Assembly: GCA_016933275.1 (NCBI GenBank)
Contig: JAFGBI010000234.1
Span: 27,268-91,267, forward strand
Direction of reading: 5' to 3'
Source: Polyangiaceae bacterium
Lineage (GTDB): Bacteria > Myxococcota_A > Polyangia > Polyangiales > Polyangiaceae
DNA length: 64,000 nt
Within the stretch, counting starts at the first letter, position 1, and each line of letters begins with the position of its first letter. The position numbers were made by a program, and so were the translations under genes. A model generated the notes under the pieces. The model was not told the origin of the DNA, did not search any database, and was given only the letters and a program-made list of their open reading frames with translations. Positions 9,065 through 17,287 of this stretch are shown here, piece after piece.

Positions 9065-10321
9065 TCAACGAATGATGGGCGCCGAGGCGCAGCCGAACAT
9101 CAGCTCGAGACGTAGCTCTGGATCGGACTGAACGAGGGAACAGCTCTCGGAGCAGAGGCGGACGCGCTCGGTCGCCGCATCGAAATACCACCCCTGGGTG
9201 CAGTCTGGGTCCTGGGATCGCAGGATCTGGATGGGATCGGTCCCGCCCGGCCAGATGAACAAGTTGATCGCGTCAGAGGAGACCTCCTGTCCCGCTGGCG
9301 GCGTTCCCAGGCCATAGTCGCAGCTGATGACCCGCCCCGCGATGGTCTCGAGGGTCTGCTCGAGCGCGGTGGAGAAGTCCGCTACCTCGACCAGATCGAA
9401 GTGGCAGTAGGGCACCCTGTCGTGCGTGCAGCCGTTGCCGAGGGAGGTACCGCCGAACTCGGCAGCCTCCGAGAGCCACCACCGGTTGTCCAGGCCGGTG
9501 TCCATGTGCTGCTCGCTGCCCGGGGAGCCGAGCACGAAGGTCTTGATGTCGAGGTCCTGGTTCGCGCTCGTGATCGCATCGATCACCGGCTGCTCGTAGC
9601 CGCTGCCCGCCGCGCACTGACCCGGTTCGCAGCCGAGGGTTAGGGTGGGCGTGCCGTCGGTCATGAGGAGGATGTACTTCTGGCCCACCACGTTGGCGTT
9701 CCGGTACGCCTCGACGGCGACGTTGTAGGCGTCGTGCGTCGGGGTACAGGTCTCCGTCTGGATGGCGTTCAACCCATCCACCACGCGCTGGCGATGCCCG
9801 TTGACATCGAGGATCTCTGGCGTGATGGCGGCAGCGACGTTGACGCACTCCTCGGACCCGCCGGGATTGCCGCTCACCACGCGGTTCGGGTAGCCGAGGA
9901 GGCCCACCGCGGTGGTCCCGGGAAGGTTCTGCACCGCATCGATCAGCGCGTCACGGGTCGCATCCCACTTGGGACGCCCGTTGGTGTTGGCGGCTTCCGC
10001 GTCCATCGAGGAGCTGGCGTCCACGACGAGGAACAGACTGGAGCCCATGGGTTCGGGCTCGGCAGACCAGCCCGTGCAGGCGCCGGTCCGAGCGGCATCG
10101 ATATCGGCGTCGGTGACCGCCACTGCCCCGCCGCCAAACTCCTCGGCCTGGAGCGGATCGGGCACCCCGTCACCATCCACGTCCCGGAACTGCGGGATGT
10201 TCGCGCCGCCGCCGGTTCCATCCGGGTCATCGATCCCGTTGTCGTCCTCCTCCGCACAGCTGACGGGTACGAAGAGCCCGAACAACGTACATGCAACCAA
10301 CGCCGCGCAACGCCTTGCCAT
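9065..10321 (-). CDS. VWA-domain lipoprotein
   Basis: A 418-residue lipoprotein with a von Willebrand factor A domain, a metal-dependent protein-binding fold. The ATG at 10321 is preceded by GGAGGA at good spacing. The frame is open 27 residues further upstream, but the signal peptide (ALVACTLFGLFVPVSCAEE, lipobox VSC) fixes this start. A short acidic Gly-rich segment contains DVDGDGVPDP, a thrombospondin-3/calcium-loop-like motif. The VWA domain begins at LFLVVDASSSMD, a D-x-S-x-S metal site, and includes LLMTDGTPT with the later conserved Asp. The remaining part is Cys-rich (YGLGTPPAGQ, DPDCTQGW, RLCSESCS), a pattern common in myxobacterial VWA lipoproteins. It probably acts at the cell surface; ligand unknown. 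Confidence 0.85.
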   Translation of the reverse strand: MARRCAALVACTLFGLFVPVSCAEEDDNGIDDPDGTGGGANIPQFRDVDGDGVPDPLQAEEFGGGAVAVTDADIDAARTGACTGWSAEPEPMGSSLFLVVDASSSMDAEAANTNGRPKWDATRDALIDAVQNLPGTTAVGLLGYPNRVVSGNPGGSEECVNVAAAITPEILDVNGHRQRVVDGLNAIQTETCTPTHDAYNVAVEAYRNANVVGQKYILLMTDGTPTLTLGCEPGQCAAGSGYEQPVIDAITSANQDLDIKTFVLGSPGSEQHMDTGLDNRWWLSEAAEFGGTSLGNGCTHDRVPYCHFDLVEVADFSTALEQTLETIAGRVISCDYGLGTPPAGQEVSSDAINLFIWPGGTDPIQILRSQDPDCTQGWYFDAATERVRLCSESCSLVQSDPELRLELMFGCASAPIIR

Positions 10322-11001
10322 ATTCTTCCTCCGAGAGGTCCTGGTGCACAGGGCCGCCGACCCGCCGCCTCCGCCACCACGGGTGATTCGGGACCCTACC
10401 ACAACGAATTCAATTGGTTCTCTGGTTCTGGGCGAGACCTGCCGCCTGCTGGAGCAGGCGCTCCGACCGCGTGAGCGTCGGCTGTATCAGGTATGTCGTG
10501 TTTCGGGGACGAAGGGAGGCGAGTAGTTGGTGGCGCTCGCGTCTTCGCCCACCTCATCGGTAAGCTTTGCATGACCGTCGGGCGACGCCAATCCCGCCGC
10601 AGCTCTCGAACCCCCGAGACTTGGTCTGCCGCTGAGAGTGGAACGTGGGAGGGTAGACACCTACCGTGCTGCCTGTCCCCGTTCTGTCGTAGTAGAGGTG
10701 AGTCGGCGCCATGGCAATGAGCCGCGAGGCTCCATGAGACAGACAGCCCCATGACGGCCGGCAGCTCGGCACTCTGCTGGTCGACTCCGTGCTCGCTCGT
10801 GGCTGTGGCGGTCGGACCATTGGCGACGTCGAAGGACATCTCCCCACAAAGAGCGCTGCCGGCGCCTGGTTCGTCAGAGGTGGTTCGACCCCGGCGAGTG
10901 GCGACGACGGGGAACGACAGAGGCAATCCGGCTCATCCCGGTGACAGCTCCGCGAGCGAGGCACCGACGCTCGCGGGATACGCGCGGAGACCGCGCGTGG
11001 C
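10322..11001. other. 680-bp region without a recognisable gene
   Basis: Several minus-strand frames are open (10396-10926, 10554-11099), but their Arg/Pro/Ser-rich translations look like out-of-frame noise and contain no family motif. No tRNA, repeat copy or hairpin with a T-tract was seen. The first ~60 bases contain the VWA promoter region. The region could hold a decayed gene, but nothing identifies it. Confidence 0.4.
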
Positions 11002-12471
11002 CTACCCTCCCGGCACCACGGCGTTCGTGAGGTCGCTCCGGCGCTTGCCGGCGAGGTACTCGGCGATGTTGCCGAGCGTCGTCTCGGCGATATTGGCAAG
11101 CGCCTCCTCCGTGAGAAACCCCTGGTGGCTGGTGATGATCACGTTATTGAACGTCATCAGGCGGGCGAGTAGGTCGTCGGTGATCACCCGGTCGGAGCGA
11201 TCCTGGAAGAAGTACTCGCTCTCCTCCTCGTACACGTCGAGCCCGGCCGCGCCGATGTGCCCGGTCTTGAGCCCCCGCACGAGGGCCGTCGAGTCGATGA
11301 GACCGCCGCGGCTCGTGTTGATCAGGACCACGCCGGGCCGCATCCGCTCGATGCGCTCGGCGTCGACCAGGTGGTGGGTGGCGGGAGTGAGCGGCGCGTG
11401 GAGGCTGACCACGTGCGAACGGACGAGGAGCTCGTCGAGCTCGACCAGGGAGACCCCGAGCTCCACCGCGGTCTCCGGGCGGGCGAACGCATCGTGGGCG
11501 AGCACGGTCATGCCAAAGCCACGCAGGATCCGGGCGAGGCACTGCCCGATCCTGCCGAGACCGACCAGCCCCGCCGTGCGCCCGTGGAGATCGAAACCAA
11601 CCAGGCCCGCCAGGCTGAAGTTGCCCTCTCGAACCCGACCGTGAGCACGGTGCACCTTGCGGTCCAGGGCAAGGATGAGCGCCACCGCATGCTCGGCCAC
11701 GGCGTGGGGCGAGTAGGCGGGGACTCGGGTGACGGAGAGCCCAAGGCGAGCAGCAGCGTCGAGGTCAACGTTGTTGTAGCCCGCGCAGCGCATGGCGATG
11801 AGCTCGACCCCGGCCAGCGATAGCCGCTCGAGCACGGGAGCACCCAGGTCGTCGCCGACAAAGGCGCAGACCACGCGGAACCCATGGGCGAGCGCGGCCG
11901 TCGTGGGGCCGAGTCGCGCTTCGAGGTAGTGCAGGCGCATGCCCGCCGGGACGCGAGCGTCGAAGCTCTGCCGATCGTAGGGCTTGGCGTCGAAGAACGC
12001 GATGCCGATGCGTCCGTCCGGGAGCGCAGCGGCCTCCAGGGTGGCGATCCGTTGGTTCTTGGCGCGCACCTTCGCGCCGAGGTGCGCGAGGATCGCGCGG
12101 CCGAGCTCGGCGTGCGAGCCCAGCAGGACAAGGAAATCCTGCCGAGCAACGGTGACCAGGACCGACTCGACGCGAGCGCGGAGCGTCGCCGAGCGCCCCT
12201 GCTCGAGCGCAACGCTGGTCAAGCCGCCGACGTCGCCGACGCCGAGCAGGCGGAGCGGTACGTCCGCGCCCTGATCCGAGCGCTTGGTGGCTTCGACCAC
12301 CCCCCGCGCCACCACGAACACGTAGTCGCTCGGCTCTCCCTCGCGGAAGACGAGATCCCCAGCCGGAATGACGCGCCGCTCGGCCACAGCCGAAATGGCA
12401 AGCCGGGTCGCCGACGTGAGACCGGCAAACACCTCGGCTCGATCGAGCAGGTCCAGGGTTGAGTCGGCCAT
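11002..12471 (-). CDS. cyclic-nucleotide-binding domain fused to D-lactate dehydrogenase
   Basis: A two-domain protein. Residues ~8-140 form a Crp/Fnr-type cyclic-nucleotide-binding (CNB) domain: DLLDRAEVFAGLT, GDLVFREGEPSDYVFVVARG, then LLGVGDVGGLTSVALEQGRSATLRA, the phosphate-binding cassette region. Residues ~155-485 are a D-2-hydroxyacid dehydrogenase closely resembling fermentative LdhA: IGIAFFDAKPYDR, MRCAGYNNVDLDAA, RVPAYSPHAVAEHAV, REGNFSLAGLVGFDLHGRTAG, NAD-binding VGLGRIGQ, catalytic Arg in NTSRGGLID, Glu in DVYEEE, and His in TSHQGFLT. All catalytic residues are kept, so it should convert pyruvate and NADH to D-lactate. The CNB part suggests allosteric control by cAMP or cGMP (inference). 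The ATG at 12471 has a GAGG site; another ATG 30 bases upstream at 12501 lacks one. Confidence 0.9.
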   Translation of the reverse strand: MADSTLDLLDRAEVFAGLTSATRLAISAVAERRVIPAGDLVFREGEPSDYVFVVARGVVEATKRSDQGADVPLRLLGVGDVGGLTSVALEQGRSATLRARVESVLVTVARQDFLVLLGSHAELGRAILAHLGAKVRAKNQRIATLEAAALPDGRIGIAFFDAKPYDRQSFDARVPAGMRLHYLEARLGPTTAALAHGFRVVCAFVGDDLGAPVLERLSLAGVELIAMRCAGYNNVDLDAAARLGLSVTRVPAYSPHAVAEHAVALILALDRKVHRAHGRVREGNFSLAGLVGFDLHGRTAGLVGLGRIGQCLARILRGFGMTVLAHDAFARPETAVELGVSLVELDELLVRSHVVSLHAPLTPATHHLVDAERIERMRPGVVLINTSRGGLIDSTALVRGLKTGHIGAAGLDVYEEESEYFFQDRSDRVITDDLLARLMTFNNVIITSHQGFLTEEALANIAETTLGNIAEYLAGKRRSDLTNAVVPGG

Positions 12472-12548
12472 TTCGGACCTCGTCGGGGCTTCGGGCGTCA
12501 TCGGCTCGGAAGAGTCATGCGTCCACCGCTAGGGGATGGCAAGCATCG

Positions 12549-12758
12549 AACCGGCCCTTCGTCTCGAGCTTGCCGCGATCCTGCCTCAGCGAGGCGCAGT
12601 GGCTGCTCGTGATCCGTCGTCATTGGGGCGTCGAAACCGCCCACCAGATCCTCGATGTTGCCCTGGCCGAGGACGACCGCCCGTGGATCGAGGCGAACCC
12701 GAGAGGTGCACTGGCGTCGCAATCCCTCGTCGCCTGGCGCAGTCGAGTAGGGGCGCCC
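12549..12758 (+). pseudogene. transposase remnant (ISAs1/IS4-type DDE C-terminal piece)
   Basis: About 70 codons of one plus-strand frame read as the C-terminal part of a DDE transposase: SEAQWLLVIRRHWGVE, then TAHQILDVALAEDDRPWI and EANPRGALA. The pattern R-x-H-W-x-(I/V)-E, with L-D-V and E-D following, is the late conserved region of ISAs1/IS4-like transposases, the Glu being the last catalytic residue. Nothing before it encodes the rest of the enzyme and I see no terminal inverted repeats, so this is a decayed fragment. It lies between the LDH fusion gene and the RCC1 gene. The sequence from 12760 to 13079 holds no recognisable gene and should contain the RCC1 promoter. Confidence 0.65.
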
Positions 12759-13079
12759 TTGCTCGTGGCTGAGGACCCCGCTCACAGAACCGGGCTTGCG
12801 GGCCGCACATCCGGCTCTTCGGGATGCCGACGTCCTCGGATCGTCCGCGGGCAGCATGCTCGCCGCGCGCGGCCGGTGAGGCGAGGAGTCCGGCCCCGCC
12901 TACCCCGTCCGGCCCCAGATCCCAAAGGCTCGCGCAGCGAGCCACCGATCGAGATGGTGCGCGGCTCCGGCACCGTTGCGACGAGGTTCGGGCGACGGTA
13001 CCCTTCGGCACGGCTGGCAGATCGTAGACCAACGCCCTGGGCGCGGAGCCCGAAGGGGCCACGAGACGGGATCGATGCC

Positions 13080-15860
13080 ATGACCACTGCACGCGATGGC
13101 GGGGGTGCGACGCGTGACCGCGACGGCAGGGTTCTGCGCTTCGGCGCGGTGCCCCTCGGCGTCGTCCTCACGCTGGGCTGCGGCAGGTCGAGCGTGGTCG
13201 AGGAGTATCTCCGGACGACGGGGGCGATCGCCGGGGCTCCCACCGGATCTGTTGGCGCGAGCCCGACAGCAGGTGGCGCGCCAACCACGGGGGGAGGGAC
13301 CGGGGGGCAAGCGAGCGGCGGCGTGGCCGTGGGGAGCTCGACCGGCGGAATGACTGCCGGCGGGGTCGCGCCAGGCGGGACCGTGGCCGCTGGTGGCCAC
13401 GAAGGCGGCAGCGGTAGCCAGGCCGGGGGCGGCGGGTTCGTGATCCACGCCGGCGCCGCCGGCGAGGCGGGGACGCCGATTGGCGGGGGGACCGCGGGGA
13501 TTGCCAGCGGAGCGGTTGGAACGGGTGCGGCGGGCGAAGCGGGTGCGGCGGGCGGAGGCAACGTCCCATCGTGTCCCGCCGGCACCTTCGAGCACGACGG
13601 GGATCCCAGCACCCATTGCGTGCCCTGGACGAACTGCGAACGAGGCAGCCACGTCGCGAGCGAGGCGAGTCCATCGAGCGACCGGACCTGCCGCTTCTGC
13701 ACCGACGGCTACAGCACGGAGACCAACGCCGCGAGCTGTCTGCCCTGGAGCAACTGCCCGACGGGCACGACGGTGCCGCGGACCTCGACGGCGGACGCTC
13801 CCTGCGCCGCCGGGATCGCTCGCGTGGCGGCGGGCGGTCGCAGCAGCTGCGTGCTCCGTCACGACGGCACGGTCGCCTGCTGGGGCCTGCTCCGCGGCTG
13901 GCCCGCCGAGTGGGAGACGAGCGCGATTCGCACCGCGCCCGTGACCGTGCCTGGCGTGACCAGCGCCACGACGATCGCCACGAACGACGGCCGCACCTGC
14001 GTGCTCCTCGAGGACGGCACCGTCGCCTGCATCGCCGACGGCGCCTATGCCATCGTCCCCGGGATCGCCGGCGCGGTCGCGCTCGACACCGGCGACGACC
14101 ATTCCTGCGCCCTGCTGGCAGACGGCACCGTCGCCTGCTGGGGCGCTAACGTGTACGGCGAGCTCGGCGACGGGACCACGACCCACAGCTCCACTCCCGT
14201 GACCGTGGTCGGGCTCGATGACGCCATCGCCATCACGACCGCCGAATTCCATTCCTGCGCTCTACGCGACGGCGGCACCGTCGTCTGTTGGGGCGCCAAT
14301 GCCTACGGCGAGCTCGGCGACGGGACCACGACCCACAGCTCCAGTCCCGTGACCGTGGTCGGCATCACCGCGGCCACTGCGATCTCCAATGGCTCCGCCC
14401 ACACCTGCGCCGTGACGGGTGACGGGTCGGTGTCCTGTTGGGGCAACAACGGGAATGGCCGGCTCGGCGACGGGACGAGCGCGAACAGCTCGGTTCCGGT
14501 CACCGTGATCGGCCTCTCCGAGATAGCGGACGTCTCGGCCGGCTTCGCCCACACCTGCGCCCTCGGCCGCGACGGCGCCGTCGCCTGCTGGGGAACCAAC
14601 CTGGAGGGACAGCTCGGCGACGGCACCTACCGGACGAGATCCACCCCGGTCCCCGCCGTCGGCGGAGTCGCCGCGGTCTCTGCTGGCGGGTTCCATACCT
14701 GTGCCTTGAACCAAGATGGCACGGTGAGCTGCTGGGGGAGCGGAGACACCGGCGAGCTCGGAAACGGCTGCTCCGTGCAGACCGCTGCCCCCACCAAGGT
14801 GCTGGGCCTCTCCGCCGCCATCGCGATCGCGGCAGCCGCGTATCACACTTGCACCGTCCTCTCGGAGGGTGAGGTCACCTGTTGGGGTGACAACGGCCTC
14901 GGCCAGCTCGGCGTCGAGGCCAAGATGGCCAGCGACGTGCCGATCACCATCCCTGGGCTGGCGGGAGTATCCACGATCACGGCAGGCCACCTCCACACCT
15001 GTGCCTTGCGGCAGAACGGCGGGGTCGCCTGCTGGGGGCACAACGGACACGGTAAGCTCGGCGATGGAACGACGGTGGACAAGGACACGCCGGTCGCCGT
15101 CGTCGATCTCGACGACGCCACCACGGTTGCCGGTGGCAGCGAGCACACCTGCGCCTCGCGCGCCAACGGCGCGGTCGCCTGCTGGGGGAGCAACGGTTTC
15201 GGCCAACTCGGCGACGGCTCCACCACGGACCGCCTGACGCCCGTGGCCGCCTCTGGCGTCGACGACGCGATCGCGGTCGCCAGCGGCAACGGCCACACCT
15301 GCGCCCTGCGAAGGGTCGGCTCCGTCGCCTGCTGGGGCAACAACGACTCGGGACAGCTCGGCGACGGAACCACCGTGGGCAGCCCGGTGCCGGTCGCGGT
15401 CGGTGGTTTGGGTGATGCCCTTGCCCTCGCAGCCAACGGCGCACACACCTGCGCCCTGCATCGGGGTGGGGCGGTGGTCTGCTGGGGTAGGAACGACTCG
15501 GGACAGCTCGGCGACGAAACCGGCGGGGACAGCCCGACGCCCGTGGCGGTCATCGGTGTCGACGACGCGACCGCCCTCGACGCCGGACCGGCTCACACCT
15601 GCGCAGCGCGCCGTGACGGCTCGGTCGCCTGTTGGGGCAACAACGATGCGGCCCAGCTCGGCGACGGTTCCACCACGGACCGCAACCACGCCGTGGCCGT
15701 CGATACCCTCACCGCCGCCATCGCCGTGACCACCGGCACCTCCCACAGCTGTGCGCTTCGCCAGAACGGCGAAGCCATCTGCTGGGGGAACAACGAGTTC
15801 GGCCACCTCGGCTGTGGGGTCATCAGGTCCAGTACTCCGCTGCCCATGCGCTGGCCATAG
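13080..15860 (+). CDS. RCC1-repeat lipoprotein with Cys-rich TNFR-like segment
   Basis: A 926-residue lipoprotein. The frame is open far upstream (through the transposase scrap), but the ATG at 13080 precedes a lipoprotein signal with lipobox LTLGC, so I start there. After the Cys comes a ~120-residue Gly/Ala/Thr spacer. Next is a Cys-rich segment (CPAGTFEHDGDPSTHCVPW, CERGSHVASEASPSSDRTC, CTDGYSTETNAASCLPW) like eukaryotic TNF-receptor repeats. About 14 RCC1 units follow, each with H-(T/S)-C-A-L, DG-x-V-x-CWG and mostly GQLGDGT, with two degenerate units first. These should fold as seven-bladed propeller(s) on the cell surface. The Cys pairs in each blade (HTC..., ACWG) probably form disulfides. 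Such proteins are numerous in Polyangia; ligand unknown. Confidence 0.85.
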   Translation: MTTARDGGGATRDRDGRVLRFGAVPLGVVLTLGCGRSSVVEEYLRTTGAIAGAPTGSVGASPTAGGAPTTGGGTGGQASGGVAVGSSTGGMTAGGVAPGGTVAAGGHEGGSGSQAGGGGFVIHAGAAGEAGTPIGGGTAGIASGAVGTGAAGEAGAAGGGNVPSCPAGTFEHDGDPSTHCVPWTNCERGSHVASEASPSSDRTCRFCTDGYSTETNAASCLPWSNCPTGTTVPRTSTADAPCAAGIARVAAGGRSSCVLRHDGTVACWGLLRGWPAEWETSAIRTAPVTVPGVTSATTIATNDGRTCVLLEDGTVACIADGAYAIVPGIAGAVALDTGDDHSCALLADGTVACWGANVYGELGDGTTTHSSTPVTVVGLDDAIAITTAEFHSCALRDGGTVVCWGANAYGELGDGTTTHSSSPVTVVGITAATAISNGSAHTCAVTGDGSVSCWGNNGNGRLGDGTSANSSVPVTVIGLSEIADVSAGFAHTCALGRDGAVACWGTNLEGQLGDGTYRTRSTPVPAVGGVAAVSAGGFHTCALNQDGTVSCWGSGDTGELGNGCSVQTAAPTKVLGLSAAIAIAAAAYHTCTVLSEGEVTCWGDNGLGQLGVEAKMASDVPITIPGLAGVSTITAGHLHTCALRQNGGVACWGHNGHGKLGDGTTVDKDTPVAVVDLDDATTVAGGSEHTCASRANGAVACWGSNGFGQLGDGSTTDRLTPVAASGVDDAIAVASGNGHTCALRRVGSVACWGNNDSGQLGDGTTVGSPVPVAVGGLGDALALAANGAHTCALHRGGAVVCWGRNDSGQLGDETGGDSPTPVAVIGVDDATALDAGPAHTCAARRDGSVACWGNNDAAQLGDGSTTDRNHAVAVDTLTAAIAVTTGTSHSCALRQNGEAICWGNNEFGHLGCGVIRSSTPLPMRWP

Positions 15861-15901
15861 GGGCTGACGGCGACTGACCGTTGGGGGTCGGCGGTCAGCC
15901 C
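15861..15901. terminator. terminator-like hairpin between convergent genes
   Basis: GGGCTGAC immediately after the RCC1 stop codon pairs perfectly with GTCAGCCC at 15894-15901, with further inner pairing (GACC/GGTC). It sits between the convergent RCC1 and Sel1 genes. There is no T-tract, so it may act as a bidirectional or factor-assisted terminator or protect the 3' ends. Confidence 0.45.
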
Positions 15902-15934
15902 GAAGCTCCCAGCCGCCAGCCCGAAGCCGCCAAC

Positions 15935-16645
15935 CTACTCGGCTCCGTGCTTCTTCAGATACCCGCAGGCTTCCCCGTGCCCGCCGTCGCAGGCTCGGTG
16001 GAGCGCAGCGCTCGCGCCGCCCGGATCCTTCTCCACCCCGCGATCGCCCATCCGGAGGAGCACCCCGAGGTTGAAGCACGCGTCGCCGCTGCCCTTGGCG
16101 CAGGCCTTCTCCAGCAATCCCTTGGCCTGCGACGGGTTCTTCGCGATCCCGCGACCGCGCCAGAGGGACACCGCGTACTCGGTGCAGCCCCCGGTGTGGC
16201 CTTTCTTGCACGCTTGGTCGAAGATCGAAGCCGCCCGTGCTTCGTCCTGCGCCACGCCCTCGCCGTTCTGGTAGCCCCGTCCAAGCGCGACGCAGCCGCG
16301 CGGATCGCCCCCGTCGCAGCCCTTCTCGTACAGCTTCATGGCCGCTGCGGGGTCCTTCTCGACCCCCTCGCCGAAGGCATACATCTCGCCGGACCTCGTG
16401 CAGCCCTCGGCGTCGCCGCCCTCACAGGCCCGACCGTAGAGCTTGGCCGCCTCCTTGTAGGCACGCTGGCCGTATGCCTCGTTACCTGCTCTGACACCCT
16501 TTCCTGACGATTGCGAACCTCCGCAAGCGACGACGGCCGCGATGAGTGCGAGCGCAGCGAGCCGTAGGATCCGCCCCCTCCGGCGGACAACGGGAACGAC
16601 CACGGTAGAGGAGACGAGGGATACGCTCTTCGTTGGGTTGGGCAT
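15935..16645 (-). CDS. Sel1-repeat lipoprotein
   Basis: A 236-residue protein with a long N-terminal segment ending in the lipobox VVAC (LALIAAVVACGG), then four to five Sel1-like (TPR-related) repeats, e.g. AAKLYGRACEGGDAEGCTRS, MKLYEKGCDGGDPRGCVALG, IFDQACKKGHTGGCTEYA, LLEKACAKGSGDACFNLG. The paired Cys in each repeat (AC..G..C) resembles the secreted, disulfide-stabilised Sel1 proteins of the HcpA type. I chose the ATG at 16645 (MPNPTKS), with an AAGG site nearby; the frame is open 22 codons upstream with poor composition. It probably acts as a periplasmic or outer-membrane adaptor. Convergent with the RCC1 gene. Confidence 0.85.
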   Translation of the reverse strand: MPNPTKSVSLVSSTVVVPVVRRRGRILRLAALALIAAVVACGGSQSSGKGVRAGNEAYGQRAYKEAAKLYGRACEGGDAEGCTRSGEMYAFGEGVEKDPAAAMKLYEKGCDGGDPRGCVALGRGYQNGEGVAQDEARAASIFDQACKKGHTGGCTEYAVSLWRGRGIAKNPSQAKGLLEKACAKGSGDACFNLGVLLRMGDRGVEKDPGGASAALHRACDGGHGEACGYLKKHGAE

Positions 16646-16787
16646 GCGCGGCACCTTGCGGGGAGTTCGACCCTGGCGCAGAGCATGCGACGAGGCACGG
16701 ACCCGACGCAATCCACATCGCAGGAGCGCGGCCGCCCGCTCTGCGCCCGCGGATCCCGCCAGCGTGGCGGCTTCGTTGCCGCGCGCG

Positions 16788-17280
16788 CTACTCGAGATAC
16801 GCCGCGAGCGGGCTGGCCTGGGCGACCAGGCCAGCGATCACCGGCGCGCCGGAGGCGGAGAAGTGCGTGTGATCGTCGCAGAAGAATTCACCCACGGCAC
16901 CCGTGGTGGTCGCCGAGACGCCAGCCCCAGGCAGCGGGCAGAACCCGCGCTCGTTGTAGAGATCGGCGCTGAGCTGGTGAAGATCGATGACCGGAACGTC
17001 GTAGTCCTCGCCGGCTTCGAAGGTCACCGTTACCTAGCCACCGCGCGTCCCCGCGGCCGTGGTGCCGCTGCGGGAGATCGCGCTCACCGGGGTATGAAGA
17101 CCGGGTTCGCTCCTCGTCCCCGCGCGGTCTCCGCCATCATGCCGCACTCTTGCTTGAACCGATCGATCCCAACGTGACGGTCGCAGGTGGAGGAGCCATC
17201 GTTGGTGCCGAGCTGGACCAAGAGGTAGTCACCCTCGACCATGCCGGCGAGTAGGGGATCGCGAGGGTAGGAAGAGGAAC
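16788..17280 (-). pseudogene. decayed SGNH/GDSL rhamnogalacturonan-acetylesterase-like paralogue
   Basis: Minus-strand reading gives LAGMVEGDYLLVQLGTNDGS, then FKQECGMMAETARGRGANP, and stops after VFIPR. Shifting frame at about 17085 continues TPVSAISRSGTTAAGTRGG, hits an in-frame TAG near 17035, then resumes VTVTFEAGEDYDVPVIDLHQ, LSADLYNERGFCPLPG and CDDHTHFSASGAPVIAGLVA up to the stop at 16788. These are the central and C-terminal parts of an SGNH acetylesterase, including the Asn of GTND and the Asp/His pair of DDHTHF. At least one frameshift and one nonsense codon are present, and the N-terminal GDS block is missing. It directly follows the intact SGNH gene and is probably a decayed tandem duplicate. 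Confidence 0.8.
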
Positions 17281-17287
17281 TGACTCA

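Noticed and set aside
10590..10660. tRNA-like GGTTCGA on the minus strand near 10610
   Set aside because: The bases around it do not form a T-arm stem, and no acceptor or anticodon stem can be drawn.
10396..10926. 176-codon minus-strand frame upstream of the VWA gene
   Set aside because: No signal, motif or ribosome site; composition matches other noncoding frames.
14101..15820. Tandem similarity at DNA level resembling a repeat array or CRISPR
   Set aside because: The units are variable and in frame and encode RCC1 repeats; there are no constant repeats with unique spacers.
14262..16211. 649-codon minus-strand frame with repeats opposite the RCC1 gene
   Set aside because: Its regularity (VAELxxVVxPxGD units) only mirrors the RCC1 repeats on the other strand.
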